The position numbers were made by a program, and so were the translations under genes. The notes under the pieces were generated by a model. The model saw only the letters and a program-made list of their open reading frames with translations, searched no databases and was not told the DNA's origin. Shown in pieces: positions 17,322-26,329 of a stretch of DNA of 64,000 nucleotides (positions are counted from its first letter, which is position 1; each line of letters starts with the position of its first letter). This DNA comes from Poriferisodalis sp963663635 (lineage in GTDB: Bacteria > Actinomycetota > Acidimicrobiia > Acidimicrobiales > Poriferisodalaceae). The stretch covers positions 62,001 to 126,000 of the forward strand of contig CAXXMY010000022.1 in NCBI GenBank assembly GCA_963663635.2. Direction: 5' to 3'.

Positions 17322-18995
17322 TTATCGAGAGCCCTGCGTCTCGTTCAGGAAATCCACCAGCTTGACGATGGCGTTCTCGGTGACCGCGCCGACCACTCTG
17401 CCCCCGCTGTCCACCACCGGGTACAGCTCGATGTCAGCGTCCGCCATTGCCTCGGTCACTTCGCGCAGCGTCCACGACGGGCGCGCCGGCTCGATCTCGG
17501 TTTCCATCACCTCGCCGCAGGTCACCGTCATCCAGTCGTTGCGATCTACCTCGCGCGTGTCGCTCAGCCTGATGACGCCCATGAAGTTCCTGTCGGGTCC
17601 GACAACGGCGGCCTCGAGTTGCTTGCGCGGAAGCGCGATGCCCCACACGAAGTCGGCGATCGGAGCATCGGCTGCCACCGTCGGCACGTCCGTTGCCATT
17701 GCGGAGTTCACGGGCATCTCTAGGCGGCGTTCCAGGTGGCCGGTACGGCTGTCGCGCTGGTACTGCGACACTGACGAGCTGCCGATGAGCACCTGCGAAA
17801 CGGCAACGGCGACCAATGCAGGCACCACGAACGCTGGCGCTCCCGTCGTCTCGGCCACGAACATCACCGCGGCGAGCGGCGTGCGGTAGCCCGCAGCCAG
17901 GAATGCCGCCACGCCGATGAACGGGAAGAACGCCAGCGACTCGGGCCCCAGCTCGATCCAGCCGCCCACCATCCGACCGATGATCAGCCCGAACACCGCA
18001 AGCGGGATGAACACGCCGCCCACACCGCCCGAGGCGAGCACGGTCGAGGTGGCCACGACGCGCACCGCCAGCAGTGTCCCCAGCAGCGCCAGAGATTCTT
18101 CGGGGTTCAGCACCCACGTCAACAGCTGTCCTTCGGCTGTCGGGCCGAGCGACAGGGGGGCGTCGAACAGGAAGTCGCTCGCCAGTGCGAGGCCCGACAG
18201 CACGACGCCGCCGACGAGCGCGAGCAACCACCATGGTCGATCGGACTCGTGCAGCCGCTTGGAGGCGCCGACGATGCGGCTGAACGCTGCCGCCGCCAGA
18301 CCGCAGAGGGCGCCGACCACTGCGGCGCCAACCAGCTCCCGGTATCCGAAACGGACACGCACCATGTCGGTCCCGACATCGAACGGCAGGTCATCGAGGC
18401 CGGTCACCAGCACGTACACCACGTAGCTCGAGGCGCTCGACAGCAGCGCCGGCAGCAGCGCACGCCGCCCCAGGTCGCTGCGGTACGGCGCTTCGAGCGC
18501 GAAGAGCACCCCAGTGGCCGGCGCCTGGAAGATGGCGCTGACCCCAGCGGCGGCGCCCGCCACCAGCAGCGCGTAGCCCTCGCGGTTGCGGAACAGCCGG
18601 CGCGCGGCCCGCTGCATCGCGCTGCCAGCGGTCGACCCCGCGTAGATGGACGGGCCCTCGAGTCCCACCGCGCCACCTGAGCCCACCGTCAAAATGCCCG
18701 CGGCCAGCCGGAACGGCAGGTGGCGCAACAGCATCGGGCGATTGCGGTCGTGATAGGAGCGGATGTACTCCTCCGAGGTGGACGACGAGAGATGACGGCC
18801 GAAGTACGCCCACCGCAGTACCAGCACGGCAGCCCACAAGCCAAGCGCGGGCGCGGCGACCATCTGCCACGTCGGCAGCTCCAGCACCCGTTGGAGCAGC
18901 ATTCTCTCGCTCAGCACGGCAACTGCGGCCACGATCAGACCGGTGACCACTCCCACGGCGATGTAGGTCGCGAAACGAAACAGCCGGTTTCTCAT
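17322..18995 (-). CDS. ClC-family chloride channel/antiporter with C-terminal CBS pair
   Basis: 557 residues. Many membrane segments carry the three ClC selectivity motifs: GSGGAVGLEGPSIYAG (gating Glu in GLEGP), an internal SAIFQAPATGVLFALE, and GGVGGVFIPLAVFG. The second motif residue is Leu where Lys or Arg is common in proton-coupled exchangers. A cytosolic tail from about residue 425 has two CBS-like repeats (ATDVPTVAADAPIADFV and WTLREVTEAMADADIELYPVVDSGGRVVGAVTE) that usually bind nucleotides. Anion transport across the plasma membrane is expected. Confidence 0.9.
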   Translation of the reverse strand: MRNRLFRFATYIAVGVVTGLIVAAVAVLSERMLLQRVLELPTWQMVAAPALGLWAAVLVLRWAYFGRHLSSSTSEEYIRSYHDRNRPMLLRHLPFRLAAGILTVGSGGAVGLEGPSIYAGSTAGSAMQRAARRLFRNREGYALLVAGAAAGVSAIFQAPATGVLFALEAPYRSDLGRRALLPALLSSASSYVVYVLVTGLDDLPFDVGTDMVRVRFGYRELVGAAVVGALCGLAAAAFSRIVGASKRLHESDRPWWLLALVGGVVLSGLALASDFLFDAPLSLGPTAEGQLLTWVLNPEESLALLGTLLAVRVVATSTVLASGGVGGVFIPLAVFGLIIGRMVGGWIELGPESLAFFPFIGVAAFLAAGYRTPLAAVMFVAETTGAPAFVVPALVAVAVSQVLIGSSSVSQYQRDSRTGHLERRLEMPVNSAMATDVPTVAADAPIADFVWGIALPRKQLEAAVVGPDRNFMGVIRLSDTREVDRNDWMTVTCGEVMETEIEPARPSWTLREVTEAMADADIELYPVVDSGGRVVGAVTENAIVKLVDFLNETQGSR

Positions 18996-19271
18996 GCCGC
19001 TTCGCTCGCGCTAGAGGGACTGACGCGGCCGCGGCGGGACGGAAGACGCTGTCGGATAGCGGCAGGCACGGTGCAGGTCTAATTCCTTTTCCCAAAATGT
19101 GTTGCAATTCTGGCCAGTCCGCCGCTGTTGCTGTCCCAGGCGAAAGGCTTTCGGCGCGGGACGAATCCTGCACCAGCGAGCCCCTCGCCGTGAACTCGGA
19201 GCTTCTCGGCGCATCGAAAGCCCCTGCAATAGCGTTCGCTCAACTACAGAAAACAACGACGGGTGACGATA

Positions 19272-20374
19272 ATGGAACTCTGGATTCACGCCTTTCCAGC
19301 GACGCTGCAGATCCGGGACGTCGCTATCGAGGCCGAAGCGGGGGCTGGGACGGACTGGCGGTCGTCGACACCCAGAACCTCATTGGTGAGGCGTTCATTG
19401 CACTGGCACTTGCCGCCACCGTGACGGAGCGAATCAGCCTCGGGCTCGCTGTCGGGAATTCGGTGACCCGCCTTCCGGCCGTGAATGCTGCAGGTGCCTT
19501 GAGTGTGGACTTGATCTCGGGCGGGCGCATGGAGTTCGGCATCGGCCGAGGCGACTCGTGCTTGGTGCATCTCGGTCGCGCGCCGGGGCGCCTCGGGCAC
19601 TTCGAACGTCATCTGAAGCAGTTGCAGGCGTATCTCGGTGGCGGCGGCGTGCCGTTCGACGAGATTGACATCCCGATCGAGTACGCACCTCCGGCCGACG
19701 CATCGGAGCTCGCGGAGGGTCCAGGGACCAGCCGCATCGTGTGGGGCACGCTCGGCGGAGACGTCTCTGCCATCGGCAAGCGCAAGGTTCCTGTCGAGGT
19801 GGCCGCCACCGGGCCGAAGGTGATCGGCATCGCCGCGGTCCATGCGGACCGGGTGATGTTCGCCATCGGCGCCGACCCCGAGCGCATCGCTTGGGGCATG
19901 GAGGTTGCGACGCCGGCCCGACGCGACGCCGGCCTCGATCCCGACGGCGTGCAGTTCGGCGCGTATGTGAATATGGCGTGTCACCCCGACATCGATACTG
20001 CACGCGACCTGATCAGGGGTCCCATGTCGGTCTTCGCCCGCTTCTCGGTGATGCAGGGCGGCACGCCGATCGGGCCGACCTCCGAAAAAACAGCGAAGAC
20101 GCTGCAAAGGCTGCACGACGTCTACGACATGGGCACTCATTCGCGAAACGAATCGCCGCAGGCCGCGACCCTCCCGCCCGAGTTCATTGACCGGTTTGGC
20201 GTGGTCGGCTCACCGGACCGCTGCATAGCCAAGCTTTCCGAGCTGCGCTCCCTGGGTATCGACAAGGTCCTCCTCTCCGGCCAGTTCAACGAAAACGTCT
20301 ATGGCTCGCAGGAGGGCACCGTTGCACGTCGGCTTATGGAAGCCGAAGTTCTCCCCGTGATTCAGGCCGGCTAG
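19272..20374 (+). pseudogene. Luciferase-like (LLM) F420/FMN oxidoreductase, frameshifted near the start
   Basis: ATG 19272 begins MELWIHAFPATLQIRDVAIEAEAG, a typical LLM N-terminus. The rest of the family pattern (GWDGLAVVDTQNLIGEAFIALALAA, ISLGLAVGNSVTRLPAV, MEFGIGRGDS, VVGSPDRCIAKLSELRSLG) lies in another frame. The switch falls in the five-G run at 19340-19344, and one extra G there would restore a continuous 368-residue protein. This is either a real single-base loss or a homopolymer sequencing error. If intact it would be a flavin or F420-dependent monooxygenase or dehydrogenase of unknown substrate. The 276 bases upstream hold no other gene. Confidence 0.85.
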
Positions 20375-20415
20375 CGAACCGAGGGCACGACCTCCCGATG
20401 ACGAAATCGCGGGTG

Positions 20416-20506
20416 CGGAGAGGGTGGGATTCGAACCCACGAACCACCTTGCGGCAGTTACTTCCTTAGCAGGGAAGCGCCTTCAACCGGACTCGGCCAC
20501 CTCTCC
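20416..20506 (-). tRNA. tRNA-Ser (GCT)
   Basis: 91 nt on the minus strand. Acceptor GGAGAGG pairs with CCTCTCC, discriminator G. Anticodon stem CTTCC/GGAAG holds the loop CTGCTAA (anticodon GCT). A long variable arm and the T arm GTGGGTTCGAATCCCAC follow. CCA is not encoded. Confidence 0.95.
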
Positions 20507-20577
20507 ATTCGCAACCAGCCGCTGGGCGGTAGGCGCACCGCAACAAGATAGCCCCGAGCCTCAATGATCCGCGGTGG

Positions 20578-21818
20578 TGACAGGGACCTGGTTGTAGGTC
20601 CAGTTGTTATGGGTGTTGGTTTGTCTTGATTGTCGGGTGTGTCTGTGTGTGGTTGGCAGCGTACGCGGCGGGGGTGAGCCCGCCGAGTGATCGGTGTGGC
20701 CGGTAGTGGTTGTAGTCGTGTCGCCAGTCCTCGATGACGACGCGTGCTTCTGCCAGGTTTGCGAAGTCCTCGATGTTGAGGCATTCGTCTCGCAGGCGGC
20801 CGTTGAACGACTCGATGTGGCCATTCTCCCACGGTGCGCCGGGCTCGATATAGGCGGTGGCGGTGCCGGAGAGCTTGTACCAGTCCCGCAGCGCGTCGGC
20901 GGCGAACTCGGGGCCGTTGTCCATGCGCAGATGCCCCGGTGCGCCCCGTGCGGCGGCGATCGCCTCGACGGTGGCGACGACGCCGTCGGCGCCGATGCTG
21001 TGATCGACCCGGATGGTGAGCGCTTCGCGGGTGTGCTCGTCGATGACGTAGAGCAGCTTGAGGCGCCGCCGAGCAGCGGTCTCGTCGAACTGGAAGTCCA
21101 GGGCCCACACATGGTTCGGGCGTTCAGCACGCAGCTTGGCGGCGGTGCCGTCGCCGAGGCGGCGTCGCTTGTGGCGCCGCTGAGGCGGACGCTGCAGATG
21201 ATGGGCGCGCCACAGCCGCAGCGTCCGCTTGGGGTTCGTCACACGGCCTTCCCGAGCGGCGACGTCGTGAGCCTTGCGCCACCCCCAGCGAGGATGGGAC
21301 TGCGCGAACTCGCACAGCCACGCCCCATAGACGGCATCGGCATCAGCGCGCACAGCCGCCGGCCGCCGCTGGGTCGAACGATGCTGGCCCACCACACGAC
21401 ACGCACGACGCTGCGACACCCCGAACCGATCCACGAGCCGCACCACAGCAGCCCGTCGGCGGTCCGGGGTCACCAGTTTCCCTCCGCGAGCTCCTTGAGC
21501 ATCGCCTTGACCCGGCTCCGCCTCGGCGAGCAGCTTTTTCAACCGGGCGTTCTCGACGCGCAGTTCCTTGAGCTCCTTGGCGTCCGCGGCCTTCATCCCG
21601 CCGTAGGTGCTGCGCCACCAGTTCCACGTCGACTCGGTGATCTCCAGCTGGCGCAGCACCAAGCCCAGCTCCTCGCCGGCGTTCAGCCGCCTCTCGCCCT
21701 CACGCAGCTTGCGGATCGCCTGCTCCGGCGAATGCCGCCTTCTCTTCATGTCGGTCATCCTCCCATCCTCCGGGAATCAGACCCACAACACCTGGACCCA
21801 AATCAAGGACCCCTGTCA
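20578..21818 (-). mobile_element. IS3-family insertion sequence, complete, with 4-bp target duplication
   Basis: 1241 bp bounded by imperfect inverted repeats that start TGACAGGG (20578 rightward, 21818 leftward) and share blocks GGTCCAG, TGTT and TGGGT. GTGG flanks both ends (20574-20577, 21819-21822) as a target duplication, so the element is whole and its ends are well defined. It lies 71 bp from tRNA-Ser(GCT). Confidence 0.9.
20607..21758 (-). CDS. IS3-family transposase, OrfA and OrfB in one continuous frame
   Basis: 383 residues. OrfA part: helix-turn-helix and leucine-zipper helix (KELKELRVENARLKKLLAEAE). OrfB part: RRACRVVGQHRSTQRR, then the DDE integrase core with Asp in HVWALDFQFDE, Asp in LRMDNGPEFA and Glu in PWENGHIESFNGRLRDE. 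Related elements use two overlapping frames, OrfA ending KAMLKELAEGNW; that ending is still readable here one frame away (VKAMLKELAEGNW then TGA). A one-base difference near 21515 therefore appears to have merged the frames. Full catalytic triad, probably active. Confidence 0.85.
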   Translation of the reverse strand: MTDMKRRRHSPEQAIRKLREGERRLNAGEELGLVLRQLEITESTWNWWRSTYGGMKAADAKELKELRVENARLKKLLAEAEPGQGDAQGARGGKLVTPDRRRAAVVRLVDRFGVSQRRACRVVGQHRSTQRRPAAVRADADAVYGAWLCEFAQSHPRWGWRKAHDVAAREGRVTNPKRTLRLWRAHHLQRPPQRRHKRRRLGDGTAAKLRAERPNHVWALDFQFDETAARRRLKLLYVIDEHTREALTIRVDHSIGADGVVATVEAIAAARGAPGHLRMDNGPEFAADALRDWYKLSGTATAYIEPGAPWENGHIESFNGRLRDECLNIEDFANLAEARVVIEDWRHDYNHYRPHRSLGGLTPAAYAANHTQTHPTIKTNQHP

Positions 21819-21897
21819 GTGGCCCCTCGGCGTGGACGTCGCTGCGATTGCCCCGTCGATCCTGCCGAGCATCGAACTCGACTACTGCGGCATCGTG

Positions 21898-22218
21898 CTA
21901 GCTGACTTGTACTGCGTCGGTGAGTCGGTCCGGCGCCTCAGCAGGGAATGACAGCACGAGGTGACGATTCAGCCCGGTCGCCACGCGGGCGAGCGTGTCG
22001 ATGCGACTGCGTGCGCCGGCGCCTTCCTCGAGACGGGAAATCACCGACTGCGTGGTGCCCATGCGCTCGGCTAGCTCACGCTGGCTCAAGCCCGCCTCGA
22101 CACGCAGATGATGGATCAGTTGTCCGAGAGCGGGATCCTGCTCTACGGCGGTTCGGGTGTGCGGCGAGGGCTCGCCGCGGCCGGCCTTGACGTCCTCCCA
22201 ACGTGACCGATTAGCCAC
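21898..22218 (-). CDS. Xre-family helix-turn-helix protein (HigA-like)
   Basis: 106 residues from GTG 22218. Helix-turn-helix at about 38-70: LRVEAGLSQRELAERMGTTQSVISRLEEG, then RIDTLARVATGLNRHLVLSF. The opening RWEDVKAGR resembles HigA antitoxins encoded behind a RelE/HigB toxin. No intact toxin gene lies upstream; 22219-22390 contains only short open stretches. It is an orphan antitoxin or small repressor, between the IS3 insertion and tRNA-Ser(TGA). The 79 bases between the IS end and its stop hold no gene. Confidence 0.8.
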   Translation of the reverse strand: MANRSRWEDVKAGRGEPSPHTRTAVEQDPALGQLIHHLRVEAGLSQRELAERMGTTQSVISRLEEGAGARSRIDTLARVATGLNRHLVLSFPAEAPDRLTDAVQVS

Positions 22219-22390
22219 GATTGTGTGCCTTCATGATTCGCTTCTCGCGCAAGCCTCGGCGACTCGACGTGCCGGCGCTACCTCGTCGTGGATCTCGATG
22301 TCCGCCACACGCAGGATAATCGCAAGTTTGCGATGATCGCACCAAAGCGATTATGACGGCGGCAGCTGACTCGGCAGTAGTTTTGCGGGC

Positions 22391-22475
22391 GGAGGGGTGG
22401 CAGAGCGGACGATTGCGACGGTCTTGAAAACCGTTGAGGCGCAAGCCTCCGGGGGTTCGAATCCCCCTCCCTCCG
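22391..22475 (+). tRNA. tRNA-Ser (TGA)
   Basis: 85 nt. Acceptor GGAGGGG pairs with TCCCTCC (one G-T pair), discriminator G. Anticodon stem ACGGT/ACCGT with loop CTTGAAA (anticodon TGA). Long variable arm; T arm GGGGGTTCGAATCCCCC. It is the likely integration site of the neighbouring integrase. Confidence 0.95.
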
Positions 22476-22543
22476 CAGATTCACGTGTCTTGGATTCCCT
22501 TGAGTTCCCATAGTCGCAGGCCAAAGGCCTAAAATAGTCCAGG

Positions 22544-22589
22544 CTGTTCCCCCGAGATACCCTGTGTTCCCCACCATTTGGGGAACAGG
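22544..22589. promoter_or_regulatory. Inverted and direct repeats upstream of the integrase
   Basis: CTGTTCCCCC (22544-22553) and CCTGTGTTCCCC (22561-22572) are near direct repeats. The second forms a dyad with GGGGAACAGG at 22580-22589. The cluster ends 13 bases before the integrase ATG and could be an autoregulatory operator or arm-type integrase binding site. Confidence 0.5.
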
Positions 22590-22602
22590 AAAGGGGAACT
22601 CG

Positions 22603-23787
22603 ATGGCACGCACCAAGAGGCTCACCGCGAAGACCGTCGAACACGCGCCGCCCGGCAAGCACTCCGACGGGGCCGGTCTCACGCTTGTCGTCAAGCCAAC
22701 CGGCCGCCGATCCTGGGTGATGCGGGTGACCGTTGACGGCAAACGCCGAGACATCGGCATCGGCGGCTATCCGACGGTGAGTCTGGCTGACGCCCGCCAG
22801 AAGGCTGCCGAGCTGCGAGCCGAGGCCGTCGACGGCGGCGATCCCGCCCAGGCCAAACGAGCCCCTGCTGCGCCGACGTTCGCTGAGGCAGCACGACGAG
22901 TCCACGAAATGAACCGCCCTCGTTGGCGCAACGACCGCGCTGCAAGGCAGTGGCTCGCCAGCTTGGAGACCTACGCGTTCCCCACACTTGGGGAGCTGCC
23001 GCTGAACCGCATCGAGCGCAGTGACGTGCTCGCGATCCTGCTGCCGATCTGGCCCGCCAAGCCCGAGACCGCCCGCCGAGTCCGGCAGCGCATCCGCAAG
23101 GTGTTCGAATACGGCACCGCTCATGGATGGATCGACCTCAACCCCGCGGGGGAGGTCATCAACGGGGCGCTGCCGACGATGCCGAAGGTCAAGAACCATC
23201 AGCGAGCGCTGCACTACAGCGAAGTGCCCGCCGCGCTCGACAAGGTGGCTGCATCCGATGCGTCCGATGCGTCGAAGCTGGCGCTCGCGTTCATCGTCCT
23301 GACCGCGGCCCGGTCGGGCGAGGTCCGAAACGCGACATGGGATAAGATCGATATCGATGCTGCCGAGTGGCGCATCCCCGCCGAGCGCATGAAGGCCGGA
23401 ACCGACCATGTCGTTCCGCTCAGCCGTCAAGCACTCGACGTGCTCGAATCTGCACGAGCACTCGACGACGGCTCGGGGCTGATCTTTCCCAGTCCACTGC
23501 GGCCCGGACATCCGCTGAGCTGGGAGGCACTGCTGAAGGTGTTGAGTACGAACGGGGTCGACTCGACAGCACACGGCTTTCGATCGTCGTTTCGCACTTG
23601 GACGCTCGAATGCACATCGACGCCGTGGGCTGTGGCCGAGGCAGCACTGGCGCACACGCTCGGCACAAGGACCGAGACGGCGTACATCCGCAGCGATCTA
23701 CGAGCGCAACGAGCGAAGCTGATGCAGTCATGGGCTGATTTCGCCAGCGCGGGACATCACGCGAGACGTTTGGAACTAGTTGGCTGA
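22603..23787 (+). CDS. Tyrosine recombinase (P4-type island integrase)
   Basis: 394 residues from ATG 22603. An N-terminal arm-binding (DUF4102-type) domain (LTAKTVEHAPPGKHSDGAGL, WVMRVTVDGKRRDIGIGGYPTVSLADAR) is followed by a SAM-like core-binding domain. The catalytic domain has Arg in TAARSGEVRNATW, HGFRSSFRTW (His-x-x-Arg), His in ALAHTLG and nucleophile Tyr in RTETAYIRSD. Such integrases insert islands into tRNA 3' ends, and this one starts 128 bases after tRNA-Ser(TGA). No second copy of the tRNA 3' end was found in the window, so the far boundary is lost or lies elsewhere. The 173 bases after it hold nothing recognisable. Confidence 0.9.
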   Translation: MARTKRLTAKTVEHAPPGKHSDGAGLTLVVKPTGRRSWVMRVTVDGKRRDIGIGGYPTVSLADARQKAAELRAEAVDGGDPAQAKRAPAAPTFAEAARRVHEMNRPRWRNDRAARQWLASLETYAFPTLGELPLNRIERSDVLAILLPIWPAKPETARRVRQRIRKVFEYGTAHGWIDLNPAGEVINGALPTMPKVKNHQRALHYSEVPAALDKVAASDASDASKLALAFIVLTAARSGEVRNATWDKIDIDAAEWRIPAERMKAGTDHVVPLSRQALDVLESARALDDGSGLIFPSPLRPGHPLSWEALLKVLSTNGVDSTAHGFRSSFRTWTLECTSTPWAVAEAALAHTLGTRTETAYIRSDLRAQRAKLMQSWADFASAGHHARRLELVG

Positions 23788-23960
23788 AATCGCAAGACAT
23801 CGACCGATTCAGCAGGTCAAACACGACCCAACAATCCGCCTCCACCAACTCCAAGGCACCCCACCAGTCTCTACAAAACAGTGAAGATGTGCGCGGGGAG
23901 TGGGCCGTCGACGTCTGATTTGCCACAAAACTGGCCCTGCGCGTTGTGGGTGGGCAAGCT

Positions 23961-24933
23961 CTATCGGTGGTTGCAAGTGAGCTGAGTGTAGATGTCGTGT
24001 GCTGATGCCCAGTTGTGGAGTCGGCGGGGCATCATGTTGAGGCTGTCCTCGATGACCGAGAGCCGCAGGTGCCCGATGTCGAGGCTGGTGCCTTTGGGAA
24101 GCCATCGGCGCAGCAGCGCGTTGGTGTGCTCGTCGGTGGGCCGTTGCCACGGCGAGCGCGGCTCGCAGAAGAACACTTCGATGCCGAGCGCTGCTTCGAT
24201 GTCGGCCCAGCGGGCCATCTCGCGGCCTTGGTCCCAGGTGAGGGTGCGCACGAGCGCGGCGGGCTGGCGAGCGAGCGCCGCGGTGACCGCGGCGGCGACC
24301 TGCGGCGCGGCTGTAGCCGTGGGGCAGCGCGGCGGTCAAGCAGTAGCGGCTGGTGCGCTCGACGAGGGTGACCGCGGCGGAGCGGTTCGCTTTGCCGACG
24401 ATGAGGTCGCCTTCCCAGTGCCCTGGCTGTGCGCGGTCCGCGACGTCGGCGGGCCGGTCGGCCAACCGCCTGTATTCCCCGAGCGGGCTGGGCTTCGCAG
24501 TGCGCCGGGCGCGGTGCTCGCGGCGCCGGCAGCGCCGCGGCAGCTTCTCCCAGGAGCCGGCGGGCAGGCCGCTGCGCGGGTCGTTCGCGTAGCACGCCCG
24601 ATAGATCGTCTCCGCGCACACGCTCATGCCCGCCGCGCGCAGGTCCGCCGCGGCGGCGTGCGGTGACCAGCGCAGCCTCAAGCACTCATTGACCGCCGCG
24701 GCCAGCACCGGATCGCGCGCCAGCTTGGGCGTCCGCGCCCGTCTCGCCCTCGCACACGCCAACGCGTGCGCCGCGCGGGCGTCATAGTCCGCACGCTCGC
24801 CGCAGCGGACCAACTCGCGATGCACCGTCGACGGGTCACGGCGCAGCCGCCTCGCTGCGTCCGCGACACTGCGACCCGCCCCGAGCGACGACTCGAGGAA
24901 CACCCGCTCATCCAAACTCAGCGTCGCTGCCAT
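23961..24933 (-). pseudogene. IS30-family transposase, frameshifted
   Basis: From ATG 24933: helix-turn-helix region (LSLDERVFLESSLGAGRSVADAARRL) and first catalytic Asp in PGHWEGDLIVGKANRSAAVTL. Near 24300, after LTAALPHGYS, the family sequence moves to another frame: VAAAVTAALARQPAALVRTLT, second Asp in WDQGREMARW, and Glu in PTDEHTNALLRRWLPKGTSL, ending inside the left inverted repeat. IS30 transposases are normally one frame, so this copy is probably dead. A simple +1 or -2 change explains it. Confidence 0.85.
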
Positions 24934-24969
24934 ACTGGACACCTCCATCGGTCGGTTGCATGTGTTGGC

Positions 24970-24988
24970 AACGGTCATCATGACCGTT
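24970..24988. promoter_or_regulatory. Perfect 19-bp palindrome upstream of the IS30 transposase
   Basis: AACGGTCAT-C-ATGACCGTT, 9-bp arms, lies between the right inverted repeat and the transposase start. It is a candidate operator or promoter element of the IS. Confidence 0.5.
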
Positions 24989-25009
24989 CACTTGCAACCA
25001 CCGATGGAG

Positions 25010-25185
25010 TTCGCCGTGCCTTGCCTGGGACGCGTCGATGTCGCCGGCCTGCTTCTTGGACTTGTCAGCTGCGGCCGGTCCGGAACGAGCGACGTGACCT
25101 CATAGGAACCTGTGCCCACAGATGCCTCATCACTGTTATGTCCGTCCCGTCCCGGCACAGCCGCTCCGAGATGAAGGACTTCAGC
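25010..25185 (+). ncRNA. Candidate IS110 bridge RNA region (element 1)
   Basis: Non-coding leader upstream of the transposase. ATAGGAAC at 25102-25109, 76 nt before the ATG, equals ATAGGAAC at 26256-26263 in the right end, as expected for a donor-binding guide. The surrounding GTGACC..ATAGG..CCTG frame is shared with element 3. The 5' part may be cut by the IS30. Confidence 0.6.
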
Positions 25186-26250
25186 ATGCCAGATCCACAA
25201 CAGGCGGTGATCGGCGGGATTGACTGCCACACCGACTTCCACGTCGTGGCCGCGCTCGACCCGCTCGGGCGAGTACTGGGCACAGAGTCGTTCCTGGCGA
25301 CCTGTGCCGGCTACCGGTTGACCCACACATGGCTCGCGTCGTTCGGCCCGATCGCAGCGGTCGGTGTCGAGTCCACCGGATCGTTCGGTGCGGCTCTGAC
25401 CCGGTCGCTGATCGATCAGGGCTGCCGAGTGATCGAGGTCAACCAGCCGCACCCGCATCTGCGCTCGCGTCGCGCCAAGAACGACACCATCGACGCTGAG
25501 GCCGCTGCCCGCAAGGTGCTCTCGGGCGAAGCGACCGCAGCCGCCACCGACACCACGGGCATCGTCGAGGCGATCCGCCAGCTCAGCGTGACCCGAAACA
25601 GCGCCGTCAAGGCCCGCGCCGCCGCTTTGTGTCAGCTCGGCGACCTGCTCGTCACCGCTCCCGCCGCGTTGCGCAACCAGCTCGACACCCGCCGGACCCT
25701 CGAGGGCACCGCCGCCGTGTGCGCTCGGTTGCGGCCCGACACGGACCGCCTCGCCGATCCCGCCCAAGCCGCCAACCCAGCACTGCGCAGCCTCGGGCGC
25801 CGCGTCGCCCAGCTCGGCGCCGAGGCCGCCGAGCTCGGTCGCCGGCTCGACCGGCTGGTCGCCACCGCAGCGCCCACAACCCTGTCGCGCCTCGGGTGCG
25901 GCACTCACCACACCGCGACCCTGCTCGTCGCCGCGGGCCACAACATCGACCGGCTCGGCTCCGAAGCGTCGGCCGCTCACCTGTGCGCAGCCGCGCCGGT
26001 CCCCGCGTCGAGCGGGCGCACCCAGCGTCACCGACTCAACTTCGCCGGCAACCGCGACGCCAACCGGGCTCTGCACATGATCGTCATCGTCCGGCTCCGC
26101 TACTGCGAACGAACCCGCAGCTACACCGACCGCCGCCTCGCCGAAGGCAAGACCAAAAAAGAAGCCATCCGCTGCCTCAAACGCTTCGTCGCCCCACAGC
26201 TCTACCGCACCCTCCGAGCCGACCTCTCCACCCTCACAACCCGCACTTGA
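25186..26250 (+). CDS. IS110-family transposase (DEDD/RuvC-like), element 1
   Basis: 354 residues from ATG 25186, preceded at good spacing by GAAGGA (25173-25178). The RuvC-like DEDD domain has Asp in GGIDCHTDFH, Glu in VESTGSFG and the Asp pair in KNDTIDAEAAARK. A coiled-coil middle follows. The C-terminal Tnp_20 domain has CAAAPVPASSGRTQRHRL with the conserved Ser and the KEAIRCLKRFVAPQLYRTL tail. It should catalyse RNA-guided recombination without target duplication. It appears intact and is related to element 3. Confidence 0.9.
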   Translation: MPDPQQAVIGGIDCHTDFHVVAALDPLGRVLGTESFLATCAGYRLTHTWLASFGPIAAVGVESTGSFGAALTRSLIDQGCRVIEVNQPHPHLRSRRAKNDTIDAEAAARKVLSGEATAAATDTTGIVEAIRQLSVTRNSAVKARAAALCQLGDLLVTAPAALRNQLDTRRTLEGTAAVCARLRPDTDRLADPAQAANPALRSLGRRVAQLGAEAAELGRRLDRLVATAAPTTLSRLGCGTHHTATLLVAAGHNIDRLGSEASAAHLCAAAPVPASSGRTQRHRLNFAGNRDANRALHMIVIVRLRYCERTRSYTDRRLAEGKTKKEAIRCLKRFVAPQLYRTLRADLSTLTTRT

Positions 26251-26329
26251 CATCTATAGGAACGTCCCAGAGCGGTTCAGGACATTGCCTTGAGTGTGCC
26301 CGCGACTAGACGGTCCACGACACTCGCCC

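Larger units (their letters stand above)
23961..25007 (-). mobile_element. IS30-family insertion sequence
   Basis: Bounded by inverted repeats sharing ATCGGTGGTTGCAAGTGA at 23963 (rightward) and 25005 (leftward). The outermost one or two bases are uncertain and no target duplication is clear. Its right end abuts the leader of an IS110 element, suggesting insertion into or next to that element. Confidence 0.85.
25010..26266 (+). mobile_element. IS110-family element 1 (left end uncertain)
   Basis: Leader, transposase and right end (CTTGACATCTATAGGAACGTC, ending near 26266 by analogy with element 3). The left end is not identifiable because the IS30 element directly abuts the leader. Confidence 0.7.

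Noticed and set aside
22219..22390. Possible RelE/HigB toxin upstream of the Xre gene
   Set aside because: Short minus-strand string VADIEIHDEV followed quickly by a stop; too short and not conserved enough to call.
23961..24933. Programmed frameshift in the IS30 transposase
   Set aside because: IS30 transposases are normally a single frame and no slippery sequence is seen at the break; treated as decay.
24988..26253. 421-codon minus-strand frame across IS110 element 1
   Set aside because: Antisense to an intact transposase; Gly/Val/Ala-rich shadow.
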